This document shows, piece by piece, positions 26,365 to 37,856 of a DNA stretch of 64,000 bases. The position numbers were made by a program, and so were the translations under genes. Origin of the DNA: Setophaga petechia (lineage: Eukaryota > Chordata > Aves > Passeriformes > Parulidae). A model generated the notes under the pieces. The model was not told where the DNA came from. It searched no databases and saw only the letters and a list, made by a program, of their open reading frames with translations. The stretch lies in contig JANCRA010000060.1 in assembly GCA_024362935.1 (NCBI GenBank), positions 436,501-500,500 on the forward strand. The letters are read 5' to 3'. Each line of letters starts with the position of its first letter. The stretch's first letter is position 1.

Positions 26365-27395
26365 ACAAAACTGGGATTGGGTAAGCAGCTTTCAAAGTGA
26401 TAAAAAACAGTACTTTCCCACTCTCTTGCCTTTCCCTTCACAATAATACTTGAAAGGAAGGCGTCTTAGACAAGTTTCTTTTTCTTCTTACAGAACACAC
26501 TGCAGCCCTCTGTGCAACTTCTAGAACACGATAGGAGATGTTTAGTGAGCAAGAAGGTTTTCTCCTTGCTAGACAGAGGGATAAAGCTATTTGCTTAGAT
26601 GTAGGTGACAAGAAACACTTACTGCAGTGCACTGAAAATGTAACTGCTACACAGCACTGCGATTGTGTTAGCAGCCTGCAAAGTGCTAGAAAACAGTACT
26701 TTCCCACTCTCTTGCCTTTCCCTTCACATTAATACTTGAAAGGAAGGCATCTTAGACAACTTTCTTTTTCTTCCTGCAAAACACACTGCAGCCCTCTGTG
26801 AAATTTCTAGAACACGATAGGAAATGTTTAGTGAGCAGGAAGGTTTTCTCCTTGCGAGACATAGTGAAAAAGCTATTTCCTTAGATGTAGGTGACAAGAA
26901 ACACTTACTGCAGTGCACTGAAAAGCTAACTGCTACACAGCACTGCGATTGTGTTAGCAGCCTGCAAAGTGCTAGAAAACAGTACTTTCCCACTCTCTTG
27001 CCTTTCCCTTCACATTAATACTTGAAAGGAAGGCATCTTAGACAACTTTCTTTTTCTTGTGTCAAAAAACTCTGCAGCCCTCTCTGCAACATCTACAACA
27101 CGATGGAAGTTGTTTAGTGAGCAGGAAGGTTTTCTCCTTGCGAGACATAGTGAAAAAGCTATTTGCTTAGATGTAGGTGACAAGAAACACTTACTGCAGT
27201 GCACTGAACAGCTAACTGCTACACAGCACTAGGACTGTGTTAGCAGCGTGCAAAGTGCTAAGAAACAGTACTTTCCCACTCTCTTGCCTTTCCCTTCACA
27301 TTAATACTTGAAAGGAAGGCGTCTTAGACAACTTTCTTTTACATTTTGCAAAACACACTGCAGCCCTCTGTGCAACTTCTAGAACACGATAGGAA

Positions 27396-28526
27396 ATGTT
27401 TAGTGAGCAGGAAGGTTTTCTCCTTGCGAGACATAGTGAAAAAGCTATTTGCTTCGATGTAGGTGACAAGAAACACTTACTGCAGTGCACTGACAAGCTA
27501 ATTGCTACACAACACTGGGATGGTGTAAGCAGCTTGGAAAGCGATAGAAAACAGTACCTTTCCACTCTCCTGCCTTTCCACTCACATTAATACTTGAAAG
27601 GAAGGCGTCTTAGACAACTTTCTTTTTCTTGTTGCAAAACCCTCTGCACCCCTCTGTGCAACTTCTAGAACACGATAGGAGATGTTTAGTGAGGAGGAAC
27701 GTTTTGTCCTTGCGAGACATAGTGAAAAAGCTATTTGCTTAGATGTAGGTGACAAGAAACACTTACTGCAGTGCACTGACAAGCTAATTGCTACACAACA
27801 CTGGGATGGTGTAAGCAGCTTGCAAAGTGATAGAAAACAGTACCTTTCCACTCTCCTGCCTTTCCACTCACATTAATACTTGAAAGGAAGGCGTCTTAGA
27901 CAACTTTCTTTTTCTTGTTGCAAAACCCTCTGCAGCCCTCTGTGCAACTTCTAGAACACGATAGGAGATGTTTAGTGAGGAGGAAGGTTTTCTCCTTGCG
28001 AGACATAGTGAAAAAGCTATTTGCTTAGATGTAGGTGACAAGAAACACTTACTGCAGTGCACTGACAAGCTAATTGCTACACAACACTGGGATGGTGTAA
28101 GCAGCTTGCAAAGTGATAGAAAACAGTACCTTTCCACTCTCCTGCCTTTCCACTCACATTAATACTTGAAAGGAAGGCGTCTTAGACAACTTTCTTTTTC
28201 TTGTTGCAAAACCCTCTGCAGCCCTCTGTGCAACTTCTAGAACACGATAGGAGATGTTTAGTGAGGAGGAAGGTTTTCTCCTTGCGAGACATAGTGAAAA
28301 AGCTATTTGCTTAGATGTAGGTGACAAGAAACACTTACTGCAGTGCACTGACAAGCTAATTGCTACACAACACTGGGATTGTGTGCCCAGCTTGCAAAGT
28401 GATAGAAAACAGTACCTTTCCACTCTTCCTGCCTTTTCCATGCACATTACTATTCGAATGGAAAGAATTTTAGACAACTTTCTTTGGCTTCTTGCAAAAC
28501 ACTCTGCACACCTCTGCAATCTCTAG
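27396..28526 (+). repeat. Family B cassette in U9
   Basis: Cassette copy whose first monomer has the upstream ttttacattttgcaaaac tract typical of K monomers and the tgcttcgatg variant. The left edge has therefore recombined relative to U1. Confidence 0.88.
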
Positions 28527-29465
28527 AAGTCGATGGGAGATATTTTCTGAACTGGCTCAGTTTCTCTTTGCAAGACATGGGGAAAAAGCAATTTGCTTAG
28601 ATATAGGTGAAAAGAGGCACCTACTACAGTGCACTGCAAGCTAATTGCTGCACAACACGCAGATTGTGTAAGCAGGTTGCAAACTGATAGAAAACAGTAC
28701 CTCTCCCTTCTCCTGCCTTTTCTATTCACATTTCTATTTGAATGCAAGGCGTTTTAGACAACTTTCTTTTGCTTCTTGCAAAACACTCTGCACACCTGCC
28801 TGCAATCTCTAGAACTCGATGGGAGATGTTTTCTGAACTGGCTCAGTTTCTCCTTGCGAGACATGGGGAAAAAGCAATTTGCTTAGATGCAGGTGAAAAG
28901 AGGCACCTACTACAGTGCACTGAAAAACTAATTGCTGCACAACTCTGGGATTGTGTAAGCAGCTTACAAACAGATAGAAAACAGCACCTTTCCACTCTCC
29001 TGCCTTTTCCATTCGCATTACTATTCGAATGGCAGCAGTTTTGGACAACTTTCTTTTGCTTCTTGCAAAACACTCTGCACACCTCCGTGCAACTTCTAGA
29101 AAAAATGAGAGTTGTTTTCTGAACTGGTACAGTTTCTCCTGAAGAGATATAATGCAAACGCTACTGGCTTAGATGTAGTAACAATAGGCAATTATTACAG
29201 TGCACTGCAAAGTCAATCGTAGTATAACACTGGGATTGTGTGTCCAGCTTGCAAACTGGTAGAAAACAGTACCTATCCGCTCTCCTGCATTTTCCCTTTC
29301 CAGGAACATTCGAATTGATGGCTTTTTTGGACAAGTTACTTTTTCTTGTTGCAAAACCCTCTGCAGACCTGCCTGCAACCTCTAGAGCACGATGGGAGGT
29401 TTTTTGTGAACAGACACAGTTTCTCCTGGCGAGACATAATGAAAAAGCTTTTTGCTAAGGTGTAG

Positions 29466-29665
29466 CCGGCAGGAGACGCTAAAGACCAGGAGACGGAGCA
29501 CTGTGCCTTTAAGCGCCGCTTCCGGGTGTCTGTCGGCCGTAGCTGTTCTCCAGAGCACGCCGCGATCTGCGTAACGACACCAGATTCTTCGCGCCAAGAA
29601 GCGTCTTCTCCTTCTCCGGGAAACAGAGACTGCGGCAGCTTCTGAACGGCGAACTACGAAGCGGC
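29466..29665. other. CpG-rich box 10
   Basis: CpG transition at 29552 (tccgg to tccag), shared with box 11 at 32853, so it arose before the U9/U10 duplication. Confidence 0.75.
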
Positions 29666-30696
29666 ACAAAACTGGGATTGGGTAAGCAGCTTTCAAAGTG
29701 ATAAAAAACAGTACTTTCCCACTCTCTTGCCTTTCCCTTCACAATAATACTTGAAAGGAAGGCGTCTTAGACAAGTTTCTTTTTCTTCTTACAGAACACA
29801 CTGCAGCCCTCTGTGCAACTTCTAGAACACGATAGGAGATGTTTAGTGAGCAAGAAGGTTTTCTCCTTGCTAGACAGAGGCATAAAGCTATTTGCTTAGA
29901 TGTAGGTGACAAGAAACACTTACTGCAGTGCACTGAAAATGTAACTGCTACACAGCACTGCGATTGTGTTACCAGCCTGCAAAGTGCTAGAAAACAGTAC
30001 TTTCCCACTCTCTTGCCTTTCCCTTCACATTAATACTTGAAAGGAAGGCATCTTAGACAACTTTCTTTTTCTTGTTACAGAACACACTGCAGCCCTCTGT
30101 GAAATTTCTAGAACACGATAGGAAATGTTTAGTGAGCAGGAAGGTTTTCTCCTTGCGAGACATAGTGAAAAAGCTATTTCCTTAGATGTAGGTGACAAGA
30201 AACACTTACTGCAGTGCACTGAAAAGCTAACTGCTACACAGCACTGCGATTGTGTTAGCAGCCTGCAAAGTGCTAGAAAACAGTACTTTCCCACTCTCTT
30301 GCCTTTCCCTTCACATTAATACTTGAAAGGAAGGCATCTTAGACAACTTTCTTTTTCTTGTGTCAAAAAACTCTGCAGCCCTCTCTGCAACATCTACAAC
30401 ACGATGGAAGTTGTTTAGTGAGCAGGAAGGTTTTCTCCTTGCGAGACATAGTGAAAAAGCTATTTGCTTAGATGTAGGTGACAAGAAACACTTACTGCAG
30501 TGCACTGAACAGCTAACTGCTACACAGCACTAGGACTGTGTTAGCAGCGTGCAAAGTGCTAAGAAACAGTACTTTCCCACTCTCTTGCCTTTCCCTTCAC
30601 ATTAATACTTGAAAGGAAGGCGTCTTAGACAACTTTCTTTTACATTTTGCAAAACACACTGCAGCCCTCTGTGCAACTTCTAGAACACGATAGGAA

Positions 30697-31827
30697 ATGT
30701 TTAGTGAGCAGGAAGGTTTTCTCCTTGCGAGACATAGTGAAAAAGCTATTTGCTTCGATGTAGGTGACAAGAAACACTTACTGCAGTGCACTGACAAGCT
30801 AATTGCTACACAACACTGGGATGGTGTAAGCAGCTTGGAAAGCGATAGAAAACAGTACCTTTCCACTCTCCTGCCTTTCCACTCACATTAATACTTGAAA
30901 GGAAGGCGTCTTAGACAACTTTCTTTTTCTTGTTGCAAAACCCTCTGCACCCCTCTGTGCAACTTCTAGAACACGATAGGAGATGTTTAGTGAGGAGGAA
31001 CGTTTTGTCCTTGCGAGACATAGTGAAAAAGCTATTTGCTTAGATGTAGGTGACAAGAAACACTTACTGCAGTGCACTGACAAGCTAATTGCTACACAAC
31101 ACTGGGATGGTGTAAGCAGCTTGCAAAGTGATAGAAAACAGTACCTTTCCACTCTCCTGCCTTTCCACTCACATTAATACTTGAAAGGAAGGCGTCTTAG
31201 ACAACTTTCTTTTTCTTGTTGCAAAACCCTCTGCAGCCCTCTGTGCAACTTCTAGAACACGATAGGAGATGTTTAGTGAGGAGGAAGGTTTTCTCCTTGC
31301 GAGACATAGTGAAAAAGCTATTTGCTTAGATGTAGGTGACAAGAAACACTTACTGCAGTGCACTGACAAGCTAATTGCTACACAACACTGGGATGGTGTA
31401 AGCAGCTTGCAAAGTGATAGAAAACAGTACCTTTCCACTCTCCTGCCTTTCCACTCACATTAATACTTGAAAGGAAGGCGTCTTAGACAACTTTCTTTTT
31501 CTTGTTGCAAAACCCTCTGCAGCCCTCTGTGCAACTTCTAGAACACGATAGGAGATGTTTAGTGAGGAGGAAGGTTTTCTCCTTGCGAGACATAGTGAAA
31601 AAGCTATTTGCTTAGATGTAGGTGACAAGAAACACTTACTGCAGTGCACTGACAAGCTAATTGCTACACAACACTGGGATTGTGTGCCCAGCTTGCAAAG
31701 TGATAGAAAACAGTACCTTTCCACTCTTCCTGCCTTTTCCATGCACATTACTATTCGAATGGAAAGAATTTTAGACAACTTTCTTTGGCTTCTTGCAAAA
31801 CACTCTGCACACCTCTGCAATCTCTAG
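30697..31827 (+). repeat. Family B cassette in U10
   Basis: Same left edge and variants as the U9 cassette, 3301 bp away. Confidence 0.88.
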
Positions 31828-32766
31828 AAGTCGATGGGAGATATTTTCTGAACTGGCTCAGTTTCTCTTTGCAAGACATGGGGAAAAAGCAATTTGCTTA
31901 GATATAGGTGAAAAGAGGCACCTACTACAGTGCACTGCAAGCTAATTGCTGCACAACACGCAGATTGTGTAAGCAGGTTGCAAACTGATAGAAAACAGTA
32001 CCTCTCCCTTCTCCTGCCTTTTCTATTCACATTTCTATTTGAATGCAAGGCGTTTTAGACAACTTTCTTTTGCTTCTTGCAAAACACTCTGCACACCTGC
32101 CTGCAATCTCTAGAACTCGATGGGAGATGTTTTCTGAACTGGCTCAGTTTCTCCTTGCGAGACATGGGGAAAAAGCAATTTGCTTAGATGCAGGTGAAAA
32201 GAGGCACCTACTACAGTGCACTGAAAAACTAATTGCTGCACAACTCTGGGATTGTGTAAGCAGCTTACAAACAGATAGAAAACAGCACCTTTCCACTCTC
32301 CTGCCTTTTCCATTCGCATTACTATTCGAATGGCAGCAGTTTTGGACAACTTTCTTTTGCTTCTTGCAAAACACTCTGCACACCTCCGTGCAACTTCTAG
32401 AAAAAATGAGAGTTGTTTTCTGAACTGGTACAGTTTCTCCTGAAGAGATATAATGCAAACGCTACTGGCTTAGATGTAGTAACAATAGGCAATTATTACA
32501 GTGCACTGCAAAGTCAATCGTAGTATAACACTGGGATTGTGTGTCCAGCTTGCAAACTGGTAGAAAACAGTACCTATCCGCTCTCCTGCATTTTCCCTTT
32601 CCAGGAACATTCGAATTGATGGCTTTTTTGGACAAGTTACTTTTTCTTGTTGCAAAACCCTCTGCAGACCTGCCTGCAACCTCTAGAGCACGATGGGAGG
32701 TTTTTTGTGAACAGACACAGTTTCTCCTGGCGAGACATAATGAAAAAGCTTTTTGCTAAGGTGTAG

Positions 32767-32966
32767 CCGGCAGGAGACGCTAAAGACCAGGAGACGGAGC
32801 ACTGTGCCTTTAAGCGCCGCTTCCGGGTGTCTGTCGGCCGTAGCTGTTCTCCAGAGCACGCCGCGATCTGCGTAACGACACCAGATTCTTCGCGCCAAGA
32901 AGCGTCTTCTCCTTCTCCGGGAAACAGAGACTGCGGCAGCTTCTGAACGGCGAACTACGAAGCGGC
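32767..32966. other. CpG-rich box 11
   Basis: Carries the same private CpG transition as box 10, at 32853. Confidence 0.75.
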
Positions 32967-35497
32967 ACAAAACTGGGATTGGGTAAGCAGCTTTCAAAGT
33001 GATAAAAAACAGTACTTTCCCACTCTCTTGCCTTTCCCTTCACAATAATACTTGAAAGGAAGGCGTCTTAGACAAGTTTCTTTTTCTTCTTACAGAACAC
33101 ACTGCAGCCCTCTGTGCAACTTCTAGAACACGATAGGAGATGTTTAGTGAGCAAGAAGGTTTTCTCCTTGCTAGACAGAGGCATAAAGCTATTTGCTTAG
33201 ATGTAGGTGACAAGAAACACTTACTGCAGTGCACTGAAAATGTAACTGCTACACAGCACTGCGATTGTGTTACCAGCCTGCAAAGTGCTAGAAAACAGTA
33301 CTTTCCCACTCTCTTGCCTTTCCCTTCACATTAATACTTGAAAGGAAGGCATCTTAGACAACTTTCTTTTTCTTGTTACAGAACACACTGCAGCCCTCTG
33401 TGAAATTTCTAGAACACGATAAGAGATGATTAGTGAGGGGGAAGGTTTTCTCCTTGCGAGACATAGTGAAAAAGCTATTTGCTTAGATGTAGGTGACTAG
33501 AAACACTTACTGCAGTGCACTGAAAAGCTAACTGCTACACAGCACTGCGATTGTGTTAGCAGCCTGCAAAGTGCTAGAAAACAGTACTTTCCAACTCTCT
33601 TGCCTTTCCCTTCACATTAATACTTGAAAGGAAGGCATCTTAGACAACTTTCTTTTTCTTGTTACAGAACACACTGCAGCCCTCAGTGCAACTTCTAGAA
33701 CACGATAGGAGATGTTTAGTGAGCAAGAAGGTTTTCTCCTTGCGAGACATAGTGAAAAAGCTATTTGCTTAGATGTAGGTGAGAAGAAACACTTACTGCA
33801 GTGCCCTGAAAAACTAACTGCTACACAGCTCTGCGATTGTGTTAGCAGCCTGCAAAGTGCTAGAAAACAGTACTTTCCCACTCTCTTGCCTTTCCCTTCA
33901 CATTAATACTTGAAAGGAAGGCGTCTTAGACAACTTTCTTTTTCTTGTGTCAAAAAACTCTGCAGCCCTCTGTGCAACTTCTACAACACGATGGAAGTTG
34001 TTTAGTGAGCAGGAAGGTTTTCTCCTTGCGAGACATAGTGAAAAAGCTATTTGCTCAGATGTAGGTATCAAGAAACACTTACTGCCGTGCACTGACAAGC
34101 TAATTGCTACACAGCACTGCGATTGTGTTAGCAGCTCTCAAAGTGCTAGAAAACAGTACTTTCCCACTCTCTTGCCTTTCCCTTCACATTAATACTTGAA
34201 AGGAAGGCGTCTTAGACAACTTTCTTTTTCTTGCTGCAAAACAGTCTGCAGCCCTCTGTGCAACCTGTACAGCACGATGGAAGTTGTTTAATGAGCAGGA
34301 ACATTTTCTCCTAGTGAGAGATAGTGAAAAAGCTTTTTGCTTAGATGTAGGTTACCACAGGCAGTTACTGCAGTGCACTTCAAAGCTAATAGATGCACAA
34401 CACTGGGATTGTGTGCCCAGCTTGCAAAGTGATAGAAAACAGTACCTTTCCACTCTTCCTGCCTTTTCCATGCACATTACTATTCGAATGGAAAGAATTT
34501 TAGACAACTTTCTTTGGCTTCTTGCAAAACACTCTGCACACCTGCCTGCAATCTCTAGAAGTCGATGGGAGATATTTTCTGAACTGGCTCAGTTTCTCTT
34601 TGCAAGACATGGGGAAAAAGCAATTTGCTTAGATATAGGTGAAAAGAGGCACCTACTACAGTGCACTGCAAGCTAATTGCTGCACAACACGCAGATTGTG
34701 TAAGCAGGTTGCAAACTGATAGAAAACAGTACCTCTCCCTTCTCCTGCCTTTTCTATTCACATTTCTATTTGAATGCAAGGCGTTTTAGACAACTTTCTT
34801 TTGCTTCTTGCAAAACACTCTGCACACCTGCCTGCAATCTCTAGAACTCGATGGGAGATGTTTTCTGAATTGGCTCAGTTTCTCCTTGCGAGACATGGGG
34901 AAAAAGCAATTTGCTTAGATGCAGGTGAAAAGAGGCACCTACTACAGTGCACTGAAAAACTAATTGCTGCACAACTCTGGGATTGTGTAAGCAGCTTACA
35001 AACAGATAGAAAACAGCACCTTTCCACTCTCCTGCCTTTTCCATTCGCATTACTATTCGAATGGCAGCAGTTTTGGACAACTTTCTTTTGCTTCTTGCAA
35101 AACACTCTGCACACCTCCGTGCAACTTCTAGAAAAAATGAGAGTTGTTTTCTGAACTGGTACAGTTTCTCCTGAAGAGATATAATGCAAACGCTACTGGC
35201 TTAGATGTAGTAACAATAGGCAATTATTACAGTGCACTGCAAAGTCAATCGTAGTAGAACACTGAGATTGTGTGTCCAGCTTGCAAACTGGTAGAAAACA
35301 GTACCTATCCGCTCTCCTGCATTTTCCCTTTCCAGGAACATTCGAATTGATGGCTTTTTTGGACAAGTTACTTTTTCTTGTTGCAAAACCCTCTGCAGAC
35401 CTGCCTGCAACCTCTAGAGCACGATGGGAGGTTTTTTGTGAACAGACACAGTTTCTCCTGGCGAGACATAATGAAAAAGCTTTTTGCTAAGGTGTAG
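32767..35497 (+). repeat. HOR unit U11, 2731 bp, 4 variable monomers, family A
   Basis: Box 11 to box 12. P (33140), the private atgattag monomer (33426), 33712 (gccctg variant), S (33998), core from 34284. Same order as U8. After this unit no further family B core is seen in the window. Confidence 0.93.
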
Positions 35498-35697
35498 CCG
35501 GCAGGAGACGCTAAAGACCAGGAGATGGAGCACTGTGCCTTTAAGCGCCGCTTCCGGGTGTCTGTCGGCCGTAGCTGTTCTCCGGAGCACGCCGCGATCT
35601 GCGTAACGACACCAGATTCTTCACGCCAAGAAGCGTCTTCTCCTTCTCCGGGAAACAGAGACTGCGGCAGCTTCTGAACGGCGAACTACGAAGCGGC
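35498..35697. other. CpG-rich box 12, E2F-like core disrupted
   Basis: Two CpG transitions: 35526 (gagacgg to gagatgg) and 35623 (cttcgcgcc to cttcacgcc). The second breaks the GCGC core of the E2F-like site. This is the only box with two losses, and it opens the shortest unit. Confidence 0.75.
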
Positions 35698-37656
35698 ACA
35701 AAACTGGGATTGGGTAAGCAGCTTTCAAAGTGATAAAAAACAGTACTTTCCCACTCTCTTGCCTTTCCCTTCACAATAATACTTGAAAGGAAGGCGTCTT
35801 AGACAAGTTTCTTTTTCTTCTTACAGAACACACTGCAGCCCTCTGTGCAACTTCTAGAACACGATAGGAGATGTTTAGTGAGCAAGAAGGTTTTCTCCTT
35901 GCGAGACATAGTGAAAAAGCTATTTGCTTAGATGTAGGTGAGAAGAAACACTTACTGCAGTGCCCTGAAAAACTAACTGCTACACAGCTCTGCGATTGTG
36001 TTAGCAGCCTGCAAAGTGCTAGAAAACAGTACTTTCCCACTCTCTTGCCTTTCCCTTCACATTAATACTTGAAAGGAAGGCGTCTTAGACAACTTTCTTT
36101 TTCTTGTGTCAAAAAACTCTGCAGCCCTCTGTGCAACTTCTACAACACGATGGAAGTTGTTTAGTGAGCAGGAAGGTTTTCTCCTTGCGAGACATAGTGA
36201 AAAAGCTATTTGCTCAGATGTAGGTATCAAGAAACACTTACTGCCGTGCACTGACAAGCTAATTGCTACACAGCACTGCGATTGTGTTAGCAGCTCTCAA
36301 AGTGCTAGAAAACAGTACTTTCCCACTCTCTTGCCTTTCCCTTCACATTAATACTTGAAAGGAAGGCGTCTTAGACAACTTTCTTTTTCTTGCTGCAAAA
36401 CAGTCTGCAGCCCTCTGTGCAACCTGTACAGCACGATGGAAGTTGTTTAATGAGCAGGAACATTTTCTCCTAGTGAGAGATAGTGAAAAAGCTTTTTGCT
36501 TAGATGTAGGTTACCACAGGCAGTTACTGCAGTGCACTTCAAAGCTAATAGATGCACAACACTGGGATTGTGTGCCCAGCTTGCAAAGTGATAGAAAACA
36601 GTACCTTTCCACTCTTCCTGCCTTTTCCATGCACATTACTATTCGAATGGAAAGAATTTTAGACAACTTTCTTTGGCTTCTTGCAAAACACTCTGCACAC
36701 CTGCCTGCAATCTCTAGAAGTTGATGGGAGATATTTTCTGAACTGGCTCAGTTTCTCTTTGCAAGACATGGGGAAAAAGCAATTTGCTTAGATATAGGTG
36801 AAAAGAGGCACCTACTACAGTGCACTGCAAGCTAATTGCTGCACAACACGCAGATTGTGTAAGCAGGTTGCAAACTGATAGAAAACAGTACCTCTCCCTT
36901 CTCCTGCCTTTTCTATTCACATTTCTATTTGAATGCAAGGCGTTTTAGACAACTTTCTTTTGCTTCTTGCAAAACACTCTGCACACCTGCCTGCAATCTC
37001 TAGAACTCGATGGGAGATGTTTTCTGAACTGGCTCAGTTTCTCCTTGCGAGACATGGGGAAAAAGCAATTTGCTTAGATGCAGGTGAAAAGAGGCACCTA
37101 CTACAGTGCACTGAAAAACTAATTGCTGCACAACTCTGGGATTGTGTAAGCAGCTTACAAACAGATAGAAAACAGCACCTTTCCACTCTCCTGCCTTTTC
37201 CATTCGCATTACTATTCGAATGGCAGCAGTTTTGGACAACTTTCTTTTGCTTCTTGCAAAACACTCTGCACACCTCCGTGCAACTTCTAGAAAAAATGAG
37301 AGTTGTTTTCTGAACTGGTACAGTTTCTCCTGAAGAGATATAATGCAAACGCTACTGGCTTAGATGTAGTAACAATAGGCAATTATTACAGTGCACTGCA
37401 AAGTCAATCGTAGTAGAACACTGAGATTGTGTGTCCAGCTTGCAAACTGGTAGAAAACAGTACCTATCCGCTCTCCTGCATTTTCCCTTTCCAGGAACAT
37501 TCGAATTGATGGCTTTTTTGGACAAGTTACTTTTTCTTGTTGCAAAACCCTCTGCAGACCTGCCTGCAACCTCTAGAGCACGATGGGAGGTTTTTTGTGA
37601 ACAGACACAGTTTCTCCTGGCGAGACATAATGAAAAAGCTTTTTGCTAAGGTGTAG
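35498..37656 (+). repeat. HOR unit U12, 2159 bp, minimal unit, 2 variable monomers
   Basis: Box 12 to box 13, the shortest unit. The first monomer (35871) is a hybrid: its upstream flank has the post-box cttcttacagaacac, and downstream it has the cgagacatag body and gccctg variant of the 5995 class. An S monomer (36157) follows, then the core from 36443. This is what a crossover deleting two monomers from a U2- or U11-like unit would leave. Confidence 0.94.
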
Positions 37657-37856
37657 CCGGCAGGAGACGCTAAAGACCAGGAGACGGAGCACTGTGCCTT
37701 TAAGCGCCGCTTCCGGGTGTCTGTCGGCCGTAGCTGTTCTCCGGAGCACGCCGCGATCTGCGTAACGACACCAGATTCTTCGCGCCAAGAAGCGTCTTCT
37801 CCTTCTCCGGGAAACAGAGACTGCGGCAGCTTCTGAACGGCGAACTACGAAGCGGC
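37657..37856. other. CpG-rich box 13
   Basis: Consensus copy, only 2159 bp from box 12. Confidence 0.75.

Larger units (their letters stand above)
26165..29465 (+). repeat. HOR unit U9, 3301 bp, 6 variable monomers, family B
   Basis: Box 9 to box 10. P (26538), 26824 (private gctatttcctt), 27110, then a B cassette beginning 27396 (private tgcttcgatg) and the hybrid core start at 28254. Nearly the same as U10. Confidence 0.93.
29466..32766 (+). repeat. HOR unit U10, 3301 bp, 6 variable monomers, family B
   Basis: Box 10 to box 11. Repeats U9 monomer for monomer: 29839, 30125 (gctatttcctt), 30411, 30697 (tgcttcgatg), 30983, 31269, hybrid core at 31555. Its P monomer has the gcataaag allele where U9 has gggataaag. 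Boxes 10 and 11, at the ends of U9 and U10, share a private substitution. Confidence 0.93.
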
